From the NCBI RefSeq assembly GCF_964340395.1, contig NC_135550.1:28008176-28072175 (forward strand): DNA of 64,000 nucleotides. The letters are read 5' to 3'. Below, piece after piece: positions 12,593 through 25,439 of this stretch. A model generated the notes under the pieces. That model did not search any database, was not told where the DNA came from, and saw only the letters and a list, made by a program, of their open reading frames with translations. The first letter of the stretch is position 1; every line of letters begins with the position of its first letter. The translations under genes were made by a program, and so were the position numbers. The DNA is from Glandiceps talaboti. Its lineage: Eukaryota; Hemichordata; Enteropneusta; Spengelidae.

Positions 12593-14189
12593 ACCAAAAG
12601 GAATACAACTCCTCACTTTAAAGTTTAAAAATCGTTATACGTACACCCGTAGTTTGCTGTCGACCAAATTGAGTAAGCCAATTACGTTCTGTTTCATTTT
12701 ACCGCTACAGCTATAATTTGTTGCTTGATTGTGTATGGTATAACTCATAGTGATACAGTTGTATTATCTGAGAAATCTTGTCTTCACTTAGAGTTTCCCC
12801 GCAATGCACTAACACTGAGAAAGTACGAGCATTTGTTTGCTTATTTCTCTGTGAACCAACATTACTACAGTAAACACAGATTTGATTTCCTCAAAAGTTT
12901 AATATGAACTAAGGTTTGACTTACTTGTAATGTGAAGTACGTATTAGTTGCTGTTGTGGTGATAGATAGATGAAATTCGCTATCAGATATCATTCCCGAG
13001 TGAAAAGAATTAGGCCCAGTAATCTGTGGTGGTTAAGTAGTAAACCTGACTTCGATAAGCGACAACTGCGATATCTTGAAGGAAATAGGGATATTTAAAA
13101 ATTTTACTTCCGTGTCCTATTGTGTACATATACCTGTATTGATCACAGGTCACGATGCTATACATGAGTGTGTGGCATTGTTCTGTGTACACAAGCCAGG
13201 TGATACTTTCAGGCTGAGCTAATTTGTTGTTGTAACTATGAGGAACGACATAAATAGTAAACCTTTTAGCTAGGAAGCAGGTATGATGTGCAATAAATGC
13301 CAAAATTACTACATGCCTGGCTAGTACATTTGGCTATTAAGTATACAACATTCCATTTCAGGAGTTCAATTTGACAAATGGCAGCTAGGTCGCAGTCTTA
13401 ACACTTGCATGTATTAATTTTGGCATTGATTGGACATCAATAATTAGGCTTAATTGTATAAATAAATTGTTCAAGTTACCTGAAATTGTCATAAAATTAC
13501 AGGCCTGTTTATGGCACTCCATTACAACACAGGCTACTAGGAAAAATATTTAGCGTTGATGCCAACGTGGTATCGAATCATCTCTAGCTATGAAGATAGA
13601 CTCAAATAATAGTTTGCATCAGCGGCAACTATGGCCTGGCTTGAGAGGAGTTCCTACCTTTGCTGGTTTTCAAAATGCATTACCCTAGTGTACAGTAATG
13701 CCTCTTTTTAAAGCAAATTTAAATTTACAAGTCTATTTTTCAGGTTTCGTAGGAAGCAGCGTTTCCCCTATGTAAGTCTGATCTTATACATATAATATCA
13801 GATTATATATACCATGGAGTGGGTTATACATTACTTCCATGTATATACATTATAAGCTACAGACTCGTCAGTCGATAGTGTTATTTTTAAATATAAGAAA
13901 TCGTTATAATTATTGGGAAAGATTTACAAAGTTTCATTGAATTTAGATCGATCGTCAAAGGCAAATTGCTTTAGCATGAGCGCAAGACACACTAGAATCG
14001 CCGCCCTGTATTGCCTTCATGCGTCTTAGTCTAAAACTTCGCTTATACCTAAGTTATTATTTTAAAATAATTAGCACAAGCGACTGCCGACATTTTAACT
14101 ATCTGGAATTGTTTCCGGATCCCCTAGTTGTTGGATCCGAGCACTCTGCAGAGACGTGCAGTGCAATCTGATTAGTGGTGGTAGTGGCT
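12593..14189. other. Non-coding stretch, nothing recognised
   Basis: AT-rich DNA without a supportable gene. The frames at 12725-12907 (plus) and 13010-13303 (minus) have no family resemblance. Confidence 0.45.
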
Positions 14190-14299
14190 ACATGTCTTTG
14201 TTTATTTACCTCTATTCCATCTCTTTGTGTTGTTTGTTTTGTTCCAGGTGACAGAATAAATGACAAGAAGTGATGGAAATAGAGGTAAATAAAGACATA
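14190..14299. mobile_element. Small MITE-like inverted repeat
   Basis: Arms of about 30 bp, ATGTCTTTGTTTATTTACC plus TCTATTCCATC on the left and its near-complement on the right (14272-14298), are separated by about 50 bp. The overall size of 110 bp fits a MITE. No convincing target duplication was found. Confidence 0.5.
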
Positions 14300-15063
14300 T
14301 ATAGATTGTGTGTAATGCTACACTAAATTTGTGCCCAACTAGTCCTACAGGTAATAGTATTTAGTGATACAGTATATTCCAAAGGTCATTACTGTACATC
14401 ACGAGGAGTCAATTCAGATATTAACATAAACTTATTTGATCTATTTTTTGATATCTGCTAGACGCATACAACCCTCGAGAAAATTAGTAACTCTTCGTCT
14501 TTACAAGTCATATCCTCTAGTCCTTCAATGAATACTGATGACATCTAAATTCAAGTTTCGTGAACCGACTGTATATTTGTAAAGACTCGCACTGAAGAAA
14601 GGTACTAACAACTGATACTTACTGAGCTTTCGGAACTAAATACAGGAACAATGAGACAACGTGAAATCCTTCGCTACAAAAAAAGCTATTCAGTACCGAA
14701 GAGACATTACTTTGAACGTTTTCTGATGTTGGTTTTATTAATAGAAAGAATATATTCTTTTTGGTGGAAGTTACTGCAAATGTCAAAATGTGCAATCTAC
14801 TGGACAGTTACACATTGCGTAATGGTGTTGTCGCTGATATTTGCACCAGTTCTTATACCATACTTCATAGCATCACAGGTGTGGAAAATGTTCAAGTTTG
14901 CATGGCAAACTACATGTGCCTTTAGGTGAACGCTTGTCTAGCAATCTGGTATCTCTACAAGCACTTGACAGACGGAACTTTAATATGCATTTGATGTCCC
15001 AGAACCACTATTTGCCATCGGAGTATATGACAATATCCAGCTGTACCCAGTCACATGCAATAC
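14300..15063. other. Non-coding stretch with one membrane-like open frame
   Basis: An ATG frame at 14651-14929 encodes 92 residues with two hydrophobic stretches (FLMLVLLIERIYSFWW and CVMVLSLIFAPVLIPYFIA). No homologue comes to mind, no polyadenylation signal follows closely, and AT-rich DNA often yields such frames. It is left as non-coding. Confidence 0.4.
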
Positions 15064-15271
15064 CAATCTGATTAAAATCCGATGTAGATGTCAGCTAATC
15101 ATTCATTGTTATTTTACCTCGGTATTTTTGCTTTAACTGACCTTCGTGATACATGTTTTACGTTTTCGTCGATGACCGCTTCCTGACGAAAACGTCAACT
15201 GATGCAAAAATACAGAGATATAATAACAATGAACGATTAGCCGACATCTACATCGGATTTTAATCAGATTG
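15064..15271. mobile_element. 208-bp palindromic MITE with ATAC flanks
   Basis: Ends read CAATCTGATTAAAATCCGAT inward on both strands, and the inverted match continues for about 75 bp (TGTAGATGTC, GCTAATC, CATTGTTATT, GTATTTTTGC). The centre holds a further GTTTTCGTC/GACGAAAAC match. ATAC occurs immediately outside both ends (15060-15063 and 15272-15275), so the target duplication is probably 4 bp. Non-coding and non-autonomous; the superfamily is not clear. Confidence 0.85.
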
Positions 15272-16154
15272 ATACAATACCAAAATCTTGAACTTGAACA
15301 ACACTGTCGAATACAGTTTGAAGACACCAAGATATTCCATGCTATATGAGAATATAACATAAACTGCACCTTTAATAATGCCTATTACATGTAATGTTTA
15401 ACATAATTCGCTATTAGATGTAGATAACAACAGTAATATACAGATATACTGGTTGAAGCTATTGTAAAATACTGTTGAAGTTTTTCTTGCAATTGGCTAT
15501 TATTATCATCAATACCAGAGCGCCCTCATACGGAAAAAGTTCTTGCACGACATTCTAGTGGTTACTAATACTAATTTATAGTACTATATCACATCTTATT
15601 TTTTAATGTTAATCTGGTCAAAGTTTTTTGTTTTGTTTTTTGGAGGAGGGGGAATAAGAGACATTGGTTAGAAAATAAATCGTGAAAATACCGTCAGAAA
15701 CGAATTCACAACCTCTCATTCCTTTTCATGTCTGGAAATGACAACAGTTATCAATTGTATGTAAATGTTCATACCTTTTTTAGTCAAGAGGCTGAAAAAG
15801 AATCACCCATTATATTTGGGTAAAGTCTCTACATCCTTACATGTCAAACAGACATTCTGTGTAAATTATTGCATCTATGGAATGTACAAATACAGTGGTT
15901 TTACATCCATATCAAAATTACCAGGTACATTACGAAGATAAACCAATCATTAGACTCAACTAATAGCAATAAGAGTTTTTATTTCTAGGATTCAAGGTGA
16001 AAATATTTTTTAAATACATAAACTAAAATATGAGTTTGGCAATGAAAAAATAAAGAGTATATTAGTGAATATCACCAAGGGAGTCAAGAGTTGCAGGTAA
16101 AAATGGCACGACTATTTATCTAAGCACAACGTATATATAAAAGACCTATCATTG
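15272..16154. other. Non-coding stretch downstream of SELENON
   Basis: AT-rich DNA beyond the predicted SELENON 3' end. A second minus-strand AATAAA lies at 15983-15978 and could serve a longer transcript. Nothing else recognised. Confidence 0.4.
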
Positions 16155-16160
16155 TTTATT
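16155..16160 (-). terminator. Likely SELENON polyadenylation signal
   Basis: This is the first AATAAA on the minus strand after the SELENON stop (17647); none occurs between the stop and the SECIS element. Its use would give a 3' UTR of roughly 1.5 kb that includes the SECIS. Confidence 0.5.
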
Positions 16161-16684
16161 TCAAATATACAATGTCTTAAGATATAACTAAATGTAACTA
16201 ACCAGATATATCACATTTCTCAAATAATAATCCAATTGGTGCATTGCCTGTCTTTACTTTGTCAATTGCATGGTGTTAAGAACAAGGTTTAAAATGAAAC
16301 ATAACACATGTCATGATGTCAGTGTTACTTCCTGTCTTGAGATTTCAAAGCAACTGTTACATTAATGTGACCAAGACAAATGAATAATGATATCATTTCA
16401 ACTCAGACAAAGGGATTATATACATTGTTTCTAGTTATGTGGAAAAAAAGGGTTTTCAGATAAATTTCAAGATATGCTATCCCATAACTTAACCAAAACA
16501 GGATGACCAATGAATCGTTATTCCATGGTGAAAAGCTTCTTAGAGCTGTTACTGAAAAACGAAGGCAAGCATAATAAAGTTTTTATAGAGTATCTCTACC
16601 TATTGTTAGCGGTCACTATGACTACAAAGCTGCTTGTTTTCCATAGCATATATACTGTTGTCAGTGATGATGAGCTGCAAGTAT

Positions 16685-16752
16685 TGGTGTCAAAGGTCAG
16701 ACAAGACTCCACACCAAGGTGCTTTATAGTATTGTCGTCATGGATACACTAA
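16685..16752 (-). promoter_or_regulatory. SECIS element (type II) in the SELENON 3' UTR
   Basis: SECIS hairpins recruit SBP2 and the Sec-specific elongation factor so that UGA is read as selenocysteine. On the minus strand ATGA lies at 16741-16738 and TGAC at 16699-16696, placing tandem G.A/A.G pairs at the quartet. Helix II forms from GACAA with TTGTC and ACT with AGT, with one T/C mismatch. Twelve bases after ATGA come the conserved unpaired As (ATAAA), then a mini-helix CACC/GGTG closed over TT, which makes it form II. Below the quartet GTGT pairs with ACAC. It sits about 900 nt after the stop on the coding strand, and no AATAAA lies between. Confidence 0.85.
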
Positions 16753-17646
16753 CACTTTGTGATGTCATCGACCATCAACAAACAAACACACAACATAAAA
16801 AACAAGCAACTCACAAGAAAAATTCAAGTTGAAGCAATGAAATGACAATTTAAATATCATACATACAAATTCTATAATATTTTGATATAATACAGCTCTT
16901 TTGTGACTTGTCTGCCATTATATTCTAAATGCAGAATATTAATAAATGTATCAAATATAAAAGAAATTGTGCTGAAAATATACTATACATTGATTTAAAA
17001 TAGAATTACATGATTGAAAGTTGGGAAGCATTAAGACATGGTTTTTGTAGACAAATTGTGTTACTTTGAAATAGATGGTTAAGCAAAATGAAATTACATA
17101 AATCTACCCATCAATGGTAAATGTTTGTGAAGTAAATGTTTTCTATATATTTGGATGAATTGGATGACATATTGCAATGTTGAAATAAACCAAGCTTTGC
17201 TCTATGTCTAGATCTTTTTCCACGTCAAAATGCCATAAAATGTGAATGTAAAAGAATTTGATGCATTTTTATACTTCACAATACCTTATTTTGAAGATTA
17301 ACATAGTTTGACTTGTATAATTTTGGTTTTATAATACTTTACTTATAAGTTTTTATACAGTAAATCTACTGAAGAGTTGGTATGAACTGTATGTCTACAA
17401 ACACAACTTACTGGTAAAAACCAATTCTGATTTAAAGAAATCCATCCACAGTTATCTGACAAGAGCACTGCTCTATTATAAGACTTTAGGGTTAAACTGA
17501 AAATGATATGTATCTATTTTATGAGGAAATTCAAAGCACTATGTAAATTTAAAGATTCCTATATATGATTGTAATACTGGAACAAAAACTCTAAACAATC
17601 TACTGGTTGAATATTCCTGATTTTCATCTCCTTTGGCCATTCCACT

Positions 17647-18561
17647 TTAATTGTATTCTTTGGATTTTTCAATACCAGCTTTCAGGAATTCTAGGTAAAC
17701 AGTTTCTAGAGGATCAGCAAAAGTTCTGAAATAAGAAATAAAAATAGAGATTTCATTTGCTTGCATGTCTCTCTTATTGAGTACATTATATTGAGTGTAA
17801 GCACATCTATAAAGTACTTCAGTTTTAGTGAATCTATCACAATTCTATTGATAAACACATCATTCACATGACATATTTTTAAAAAACATTTCATAATTGG
17901 TATCAGAAAACTCAGAAAGATGCATTTTCTTTTATTTCTTTGAATTTCATGTTCATATATATGGTACATGTATATACATACCTATAAGTGGAATCTTCAT
18001 GAGTATTACCGAGTTAAAATTTGTCACAAAGAAATGCAAACAAGAAATGTGAAAAATTAGTACTTACGGCAAAACAGAGTCTGGGGGAGCTGAACTGGAA
18101 TCTAACAATACGTTAGCGTTTTCATGATGTATGACACTGCCATTTGGTAGAGTTACCATCATTTCAACAGGAAAACTAAAATAGAAAATCACAAATCAGT
18201 AGATGACCATACTAAAGAAATCGGCTTATAAATCATTGTGTCAAAAAAACAATTCAAATGTGTAACTAGTGAAAGCAATTCTGTACGTTTTTCCCTACAC
18301 AGAGTCTCTGTATGATTAGAAAATATACATGTCTACTTTCAGTTTATAGGAGATGATCAGACGATAGAACAATTGATGATTTCAATCTTTAACAGCATCC
18401 TATTTCCTTCATCATGCATACAAACTTGTCAGGACTGTAATGTATAGGGGTATTCTATGATAAATCTTCAAACGGCATAGTGTAATAGTTGATGCTTAGA
18501 TTTCAAAATGCCTGTTTCACTATTCAAAATATTTTGCATTCAACACACATCACCACACTGT

Positions 18562-18651
<90 letters not shown>

Positions 18652-21600
18652 TATGGAGGTAACTTTGATAAATTGTCTAGACACACAGTAGAAATGAATA
18701 ATGGTATGTCTTGTGATACTTACTTATAACTATCAAGGATATTAGTAGCCATCTTGGCTGTAGTAGGATTACTCTCATTAGCTTTCAGGTCCTTCATTTC
18801 AGCTACAAGGGACCAGGAGCTAATGAAGTTTTCCTGGAGGAGTTTTACAACTGCCGGACTCTCGAGGGGACCCTCGCGCAGAGTCCGGCCTGAACCTACA
18901 TGATAAATTGAAAGATGCATACAAAGTAATTTCAGTTCAAAACATTATTTTTTGGGGGGCTGAAATTACAAGAAAAGTTCTTTGAGGAAACATCTACGTC
19001 ATGACTTGAAAGGTGCTAATAAATAAACAATCAACACAACATATACACATTAAATCCAGGAGTTTTAACTTCCTATTTTCATTTTGAGTTCCGTATTTAT
19101 GGTTACTATTGAATATAGGCAAACATGCCATCACAACAATGTTGAAAGTTTGATTCTTGATGACCTTTGACCATTCACAGGCATGCAAATCAATACAGCC
19201 ATGCACATTTTAAATTGATCTGTGTTATACTGGATAATGAGCTGAAAAGATCTACCTCAGCAGGACTGATCATCTAATGCTCCCCAAAGTAATATAAGGT
19301 GCACTAGTTTGTTTTCAACTTCTGCTGCTTTACAAGCTTCTATGTAGGATAGATAGGGGATCTGTAACATTGACAGAAACAATATCACTGATTAGAAACT
19401 GGTGTTTAAAGAGAAAAATATCTAATTCTGAAAGATTTAGATGAGTTGTACTAAATAGTAATTGAGAAATATACACTAGTTGTAATTAAATGAATTTCAC
19501 TTTTTTAAAAACATGAAACATACATCTGGACTAATTACACATTATTCTACATTTCCCTTTCAATTGGTCACTTGAAGAAAATGGCCATGGATACTGTTAC
19601 AAGAAGTTATTCCAGAAAGCAGAGACAATCGACAACTTACAATGGGGACAAAGAGTTAGAGTACTAGTATTCAATATATATTACACTGTACATTTCCTCT
19701 CTTCACATACATGACACATTCATCATTTCTGTATTACCCCTCAAAGTATACTAAAAGTGTCCAAACCCTTGGTCACAATTAACATACAGTTCTCACCTGT
19801 TTAAATGGATACATATGTTTCTCCAATCCTTGTACTGCTTCTTGGAAACTAATCTCTGAGTTCCATTTCATTGGCTTTTTATTCAGAGAGATTGGAGGTA
19901 ATTCTATTGGCTCCATACTTTCAAGTATGTTGACTGTGTCACCAGACTCTGTTGTTATGGTTACAGGAATTGATGGCCCTGTTGCCTTGAGCTCCATCTG
20001 AGGTAGGAACCCGATATCAACCTCCATGTTTTCTGCCTCTGTTGGAGCATTTAACCACTCCATATCTGGTGACAATATGAAAATGAAAACACTTGTCTTT
20101 CAATATACCACAGGAAAATTAGAATTTTGCCCTAGGAAATACAATATGGTAACTCACACTGATTTATATAGGCTGGTTTTCCATTAAAGATAATGTCTGC
20201 TATACTTCTCAAAAGATATGATATAATTTTAAATCGTATGACAAAATATTTTCTATGAATATTTCAAATAATATTTCAAATACAAAATATTGACAAAAGT
20301 TAGTAAAAATAGCACCATGTACTGAATCACAACTGAATGTTCTTTAATTCATTCAGTTTGCACATGGTAATGTTGATTAGATCACACCCTCTTGAATAGT
20401 TCATCATCTAGACACCCCAAAGGACATCACAAACATGTAACAACTAATAAACCTATTAGCACAGTTTAAATTTATTGACGAAAAATCATATTTTTAACTA
20501 AATTCATACACCTGCTGTGGACACATTTTCATTTTTACATTGTAATGACTGCTGACATTACTACTGTTTTGACATTCAAATCTCTGATGATAATAAATAC
20601 CACATGTCAGACAAAGGTACCCATAAAATGAAAGCAGGATGTATGCACTATTTTCTTTGGTGAAAATTACACTAAAAAGATTTTAGCAACAACAAATGTT
20701 TTAGAATGAAAAAGTAGATTTTTGATCAGGAATATAGATCTTAATATGGGACAATAATTTGAATTCAGTAAATACACAACTTTGAGTTGTAAAACAGACA
20801 GAAAGAAATATATACGAAGGTATTGCAACAGCAAAAACTACTTCTAAATGTAGGATGTATCAAAGTGATATCACACACATAATGATTAACAAATAACACC
20901 GGAAATATGACAGTGTAAACCATACAATGACTTGGACAACCCAGTAAGCACTAGGCTACTACTATCCAACAAGTTCTAATGTGACATTTTGCCACAGGGA
21001 CCTATCTGGTGTCATGAATCATCAACAATTCCTATGTAACTGATATAGAGGTGGACAGATAACAGTGGGTAGAGTAAAAATTGTGAATCGTAAGCTGCAA
21101 ATGTGAAAATGTATAATCAATTTATAAAGAAAATATTATCTTACAACTCCTTGCATATTAATAAGTTAGTTGTTTTCTTGGACTCAATTTGTAAATTTGT
21201 AAGGTGACATAAAGTCTTCTAAGCTCACACTGAATTCAAATAAATACTGAAACTGGCTAATGATTGGCTATATGACACCTAACTCCCATTACCTGAACGT
21301 TATGATGTCAAATCTTGCATCATCTGAAAGTTCTTAGCCTAAAGTTTGGTATTAGTACCCAGTATAAATTACTGGAAAATCATGTACATTTGGAAAGCAT
21401 ACACATTAGTCATGCATAACTGATAACTAATTGACACAAGATTTGACACATTCTCTCTTATATCATTGTAAACTAAGTTGTTAATCATGTTGAAAACAAC
21501 AAAACAACCTTACTGTAGCTCATTAGACAATGATTCAAGGCTATGGAATGGTCAATGGGAGAAATGTGTTAAAACTAAGCATAACATATGATGAATTGTA

Positions 21601-24600
21601 TATGGTCATGGGAGAAACAAAACTTTACAATAACTAACTCAAGATGATGTTTTCTACTGATTATAATATGACAGAAATAATGTCATAGAGGAACATCACT
21701 CATAAATAACCAGCATTTCACTGGAAATCTCCCTTTCAATTTACTGCATAATGCCCACTTTAACTAAAACAAGGTCTTTTTTAAATTGCATGTACCACTG
21801 TATGAGAGATGGCAAATCACATTTACATGTTGCAGTACTTACCAACATTTAAACTTTTATTTGTAGGAACAAACAGATGGAAAGATTTGATGTGGGAAGC
21901 ATCTCGTCTGATGATTAATTCACCAGTAAACTGGGCTGGAGTAAACCAAAATGGATGTAGGGGTGGCTGATTCAATTGAAATTCAGCATGTATTCTACAA
22001 AACAAGCAAGAATAAAGTGTGAATTTTAGAATGAATAAATAAAACAATGTTTAATCAAACAATCCATAAATATATCATTATCACTGATAATAGTCCTACT
22101 GATGTACATGAATGTGAAAAGTGAAGTAATCTCACCAGGATAATTTTATTTATTATTAAACAGATTCTCTTATGCTGTCAAGCTGATACTCACCTAGACT
22201 GGCACAAGTTCCTTGTGAAATTTTTTTAAGTCTCATTATCTTTAATTGTTTTGAATTTGTTATTCATTTCTAACTTTGTAAAGGAAAATGTTCTCAACTT
22301 TAAGAACACCCCCACACACACTTTACTAGTAGTCTCCCAGGGCTATATGTGTTCATCAGACTGTTTTACAAGCAGTCACTCAGGTTATCATACCACAATA
22401 AAGAATACAATTATGATTTTAAAAAAATATTCATATATAATGAAAAAAGTCCCAAGACTTGAGCATGTCTATTAATACTCACCTAAACACTATACTGACA
22501 TAGAATTCATTTTCAGCTCTTAAAACAGCACTACTGCCCTGTGGAGAAAACCTTGAATGTATAAATGGCCGTGGATGAAACATGTGAAGTAACTTGAAAA
22601 TCAGCACTTCTTTACCAGATGCTCTTGGTGGAAAGTATCTGTTACTGGACAATGTACTGGAAAAGATATTCAAATTGGAAGAGATTATAGTATATGGTCG
22701 TCCAACAGAGAAGTCAGTGTCTGGTAAAAATGCAGCAAACTGGCCAGCACCAAATGTTCCTATATCTAGGTTAACGGTTTGCCAATCACGAAGACCATTG
22801 ACAGTTGAATCTGGTTGCTGTGAATAAAGAAAGAAACAAAGTTTGTTTTATAAATTTTGAAAAAATCGGATTACAACTGTAGTTTGAAATATAAATAATA
22901 GGTATGCTCTTGGAAAAAAATATCTCGAAATACAGTTCTATGCTGACAAAATCCAAAGTAAGCAAGAGTGACAAAAAATGACAACTATACATGGTGAGTT
23001 GTGTTTTTTACCATTTAACAGATAAAAGGATTCATAAATTGACTTTCCATGAATTGTCCATGAATTTTTCAGTTACTAGTTTTAGCAAACAAACCTTGTA
23101 AATTTGTTATTTATAATTAGTACTGCATATTTTTTTTGCAAACTTGAAAGAAGAGATAAAAGAATTTACAAATACTAAATAACTTTGTAAACAATCACTC
23201 TATTGGACATGAAGCATTTACACTCATTGCTTAATATTTAAAACAATAACTTCCACTGTCCTTATCACAATTAATCTTATTCAGGAGAGACCACCTAGCC
23301 AGGTTTAACTTAAGAAATCTTGTGAATGTTTTCTACAGTACTCTATGGTATATATGTCTGTATGATTGCAAGGTACTTGTGTAATTTGTGTCATAAATGT
23401 GAAGTACTGAACAGTATATAGTGAACTGTCCATAGACAATATATATAATATTGAAATTGTGTTACATGTAGATACTTCAAATGCTTAGTGAACAGTATGA
23501 TGAAATACACTTCCATGGACAAAGGAACTTGGATAGAAAATATACTTTGTAGTTTATTTCACATTACAGCAGTAATCTCATTCTTATAGATGTTAAAATT
23601 TTTCCTCATGAGAAATACTGTATTTCTTTATCAAATATTAACTGTGACTAATCTCAATATGGCTTTTTTTTCTTGAATCTTTTAACTTGATAATGCATAA
23701 ATCATAAAACATGTACTGTGCCTGCTAGGCCATTTACATTCAATTTTAATAGAGTAAGGGTTGTCAAACTATATCACTACTTTTCTTTGGCATTGTAACC
23801 ATCTTTTGGTATAATCCATTTTAATCTTCAAAAGCCTATGCTAGCTACAGCCTCAGAATATAAAAAATAAATGTTACTAATCATACACAAGCGATTATAA
23901 GAAAAACACCACCACTGCCTTTAGCTGTCATTTATTATATATATTATTATCCCTAGAGAATGAAGATATCACCATACTCTCAAGTTTTACATCTCACAAG
24001 ATTTCAGAAATTAATATTTGAAGGATGCATATGGTATATGGCCTTGGAAGATTCTTTACAAAACTGGGGCTATTGTTTTAAAGATGCATGGTTCATATCT
24101 TACACTGTAGCTCCATCTGTCAATTTCAACAGACATTGTATCCTGCCTCAATGGTTGGAAAAGGGCTTGAACAAAGATGACTTCACCACTTGGGTCTATT
24201 TCTTCATCATATGTATAGCTCGAGTTCTAAATAGAAAGAGAATTATAAATTGCAATAATATTTTTACGTATGTGTTTCATTCAAAACAAAACAGCATATA
24301 ATAGTCTTAGTGAATTGTTTATGATATATCATTCTGAAATAAAAGAGAACACGATTTTGACATGTAACCAGTTATAAAAACATCACTGATTTATGAACTG
24401 TCACAAAAAAACCCAACCCCCCCCCCCCCAAAAAAAAAAACATTCCTAGTTTGGGAAAATGACAGAAAGAGCGGATTGATTAAAGAAAAAAAAGTTTAAG
24501 TAGTGCAAATAAGTTCAATGTGTCTAAATGGAAGTTTCAGCAATAACGAGATTACTGAGTAAACAAAACCTGGCCTTATTTCCTTGTCAATCAGTGCCAT

Positions 24601-25167
24601 GGTGTTCGCTGTTGTTTGCACGTACACCCTGATAAACTTATAAAGTATAATATTCTGGTCGACTATGGAATGGCCCCCGTCAGACTTTATACTTTTATGA
24701 ACTCCACCAAAGTATTTTTATTTTCACAAAGAAAACATTTCGGCGTTGCCTTCTCTCTCGTTGGTGCACCGATAGACAGTGGAGAAGCTGTCTACGGTCA
24801 CCCAAGATAGGAGCCTGTCAAAAAAAGACGAAGGACTTACTTCGGAACCAATAAGTCTGTCGACAAGTGGTTCAAACTCAGCCAAACTTAAGTAACCATC
24901 GCCATTTCTGTCGTAAGCATTAAACAATGCTACGCCTTCTTCTCCAATATCTCTCATCAACATCTCATCTCTCTCCACTGCTTCGTCTAGCATACGATGA
25001 ATTAAACCATATCCCAAAACCGCAACAACTCCAGCTACCACTGACAACAACCAGTAACACGAAACTCGCTTCCAACTACGACGTGGCTGACCTGCCGATT
25101 TCTCCTCTTTCACCGATCTACCGTCAGCGGGGAGATCGGGGGGCGACTCCTTCTCAGTCTCCGTCAT
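17647..25167 (-). CDS. selenon: Selenoprotein N, complete, 9 coding exons
   Basis: SELENON is an ER-membrane selenoprotein that senses luminal calcium and protects SERCA; loss of the human gene causes myopathy. Exons: 25167-24841, 24226-24104, 22817-22483, 21994-21843, 20065-19797, 19361-19256, 18895-18724, 18175-18068, 17725-17647. They join in phase to 556 residues, close to the human length. A single membrane helix lies at about residues 38-57, and one EF-hand loop at 86-97 ([12 protein letters not shown]) has the usual calcium ligands. Family-specific blocks include [50 protein letters not shown] and [19 protein letters not shown]. The TGA at 19259-19257 is Sec437 in the SCUG redox motif and is read through, not a stop: coding continues for 119 residues and a SECIS follows. 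The start is the first ATG before the basic/TM N-terminus. The gene is divergent from AP5M1. Confidence 0.97.
18563..18648. repeat. (TA)n microsatellite in a SELENON intron
   Basis: About 43 TA units, only about 75 bp downstream (in transcript sense) of the donor that ends the exon following the Sec codon. Repeat length is likely to vary between individuals. Confidence 0.98.
18853..18889 (-). promoter_or_regulatory. Selenocysteine redefinition-type stem-loop after the SELENON UGA
   Basis: In the spliced mRNA a perfect 10-bp stem (GCCGGACTCT with AGAGTCCGGC) starts 7 nt after the Sec UGA. Above a 3-nt GCG bulge is a second stem (CGAGG/CCTCG) with a GTCC loop. Vertebrate SELENON has a known Sec redefinition element (SRE) at the same place, a coding stem-loop that stimulates UGA readthrough. 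The same bases encode [13 protein letters not shown]. The UGA is one base from the end of the previous exon, so UGA and stem come together only after splicing. Confidence 0.85.
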
Positions 25168-25439
25168 GGCTATGAATTCATTCTACAATGTCGCTTACAT
25201 TTTTCAACAAGGAATTTGTGAAAAGGGTTACAGCAGGAAGTAAAGTTTACTTGTCACGATTGACCTTGGTTTGACCCTTCTGGTTCGTGAATACTTATTC
25301 TGATTGGCTCGAAATAATCAATTCTACTTTGCACATGCGCGTTTACATCATTGGTCAAGGTACCAGCAGCTGATGGAAAGATGTTCGGCCAAAGATGTTT
25401 AGGGTACTAACTACAGAAACGATGCTGAAGATTTGAATT
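25168..25439. promoter_or_regulatory. Bidirectional promoter region SELENON/AP5M1
   Basis: 272 bp separate the two divergent start codons. The interval holds two inverted CCAAT boxes (ATTGG at about 25303 and 25350) and GCACATGCGCG at 25331-25341, which resembles the NRF1 palindrome GCGCATGCGC. Such sites are common in CpG-type bidirectional promoters. No TATA box is evident. Transcription starts are not known. Confidence 0.6.

Noticed and set aside
14651-14929. 92-residue hydrophobic open frame with ATG
   Set aside because: No recognised family, no neighbouring exons, AT-rich context.
19257-19259. Reading the in-frame TGA as a stop that truncates SELENON
   Set aside because: It lies in the SCUG motif, homology continues after it, and a stem-loop and SECIS are present.
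24927-25175. 82-codon plus-strand frame
   Set aside because: Antisense of SELENON exon 1, where membrane helix and EF-hand fix the strand.
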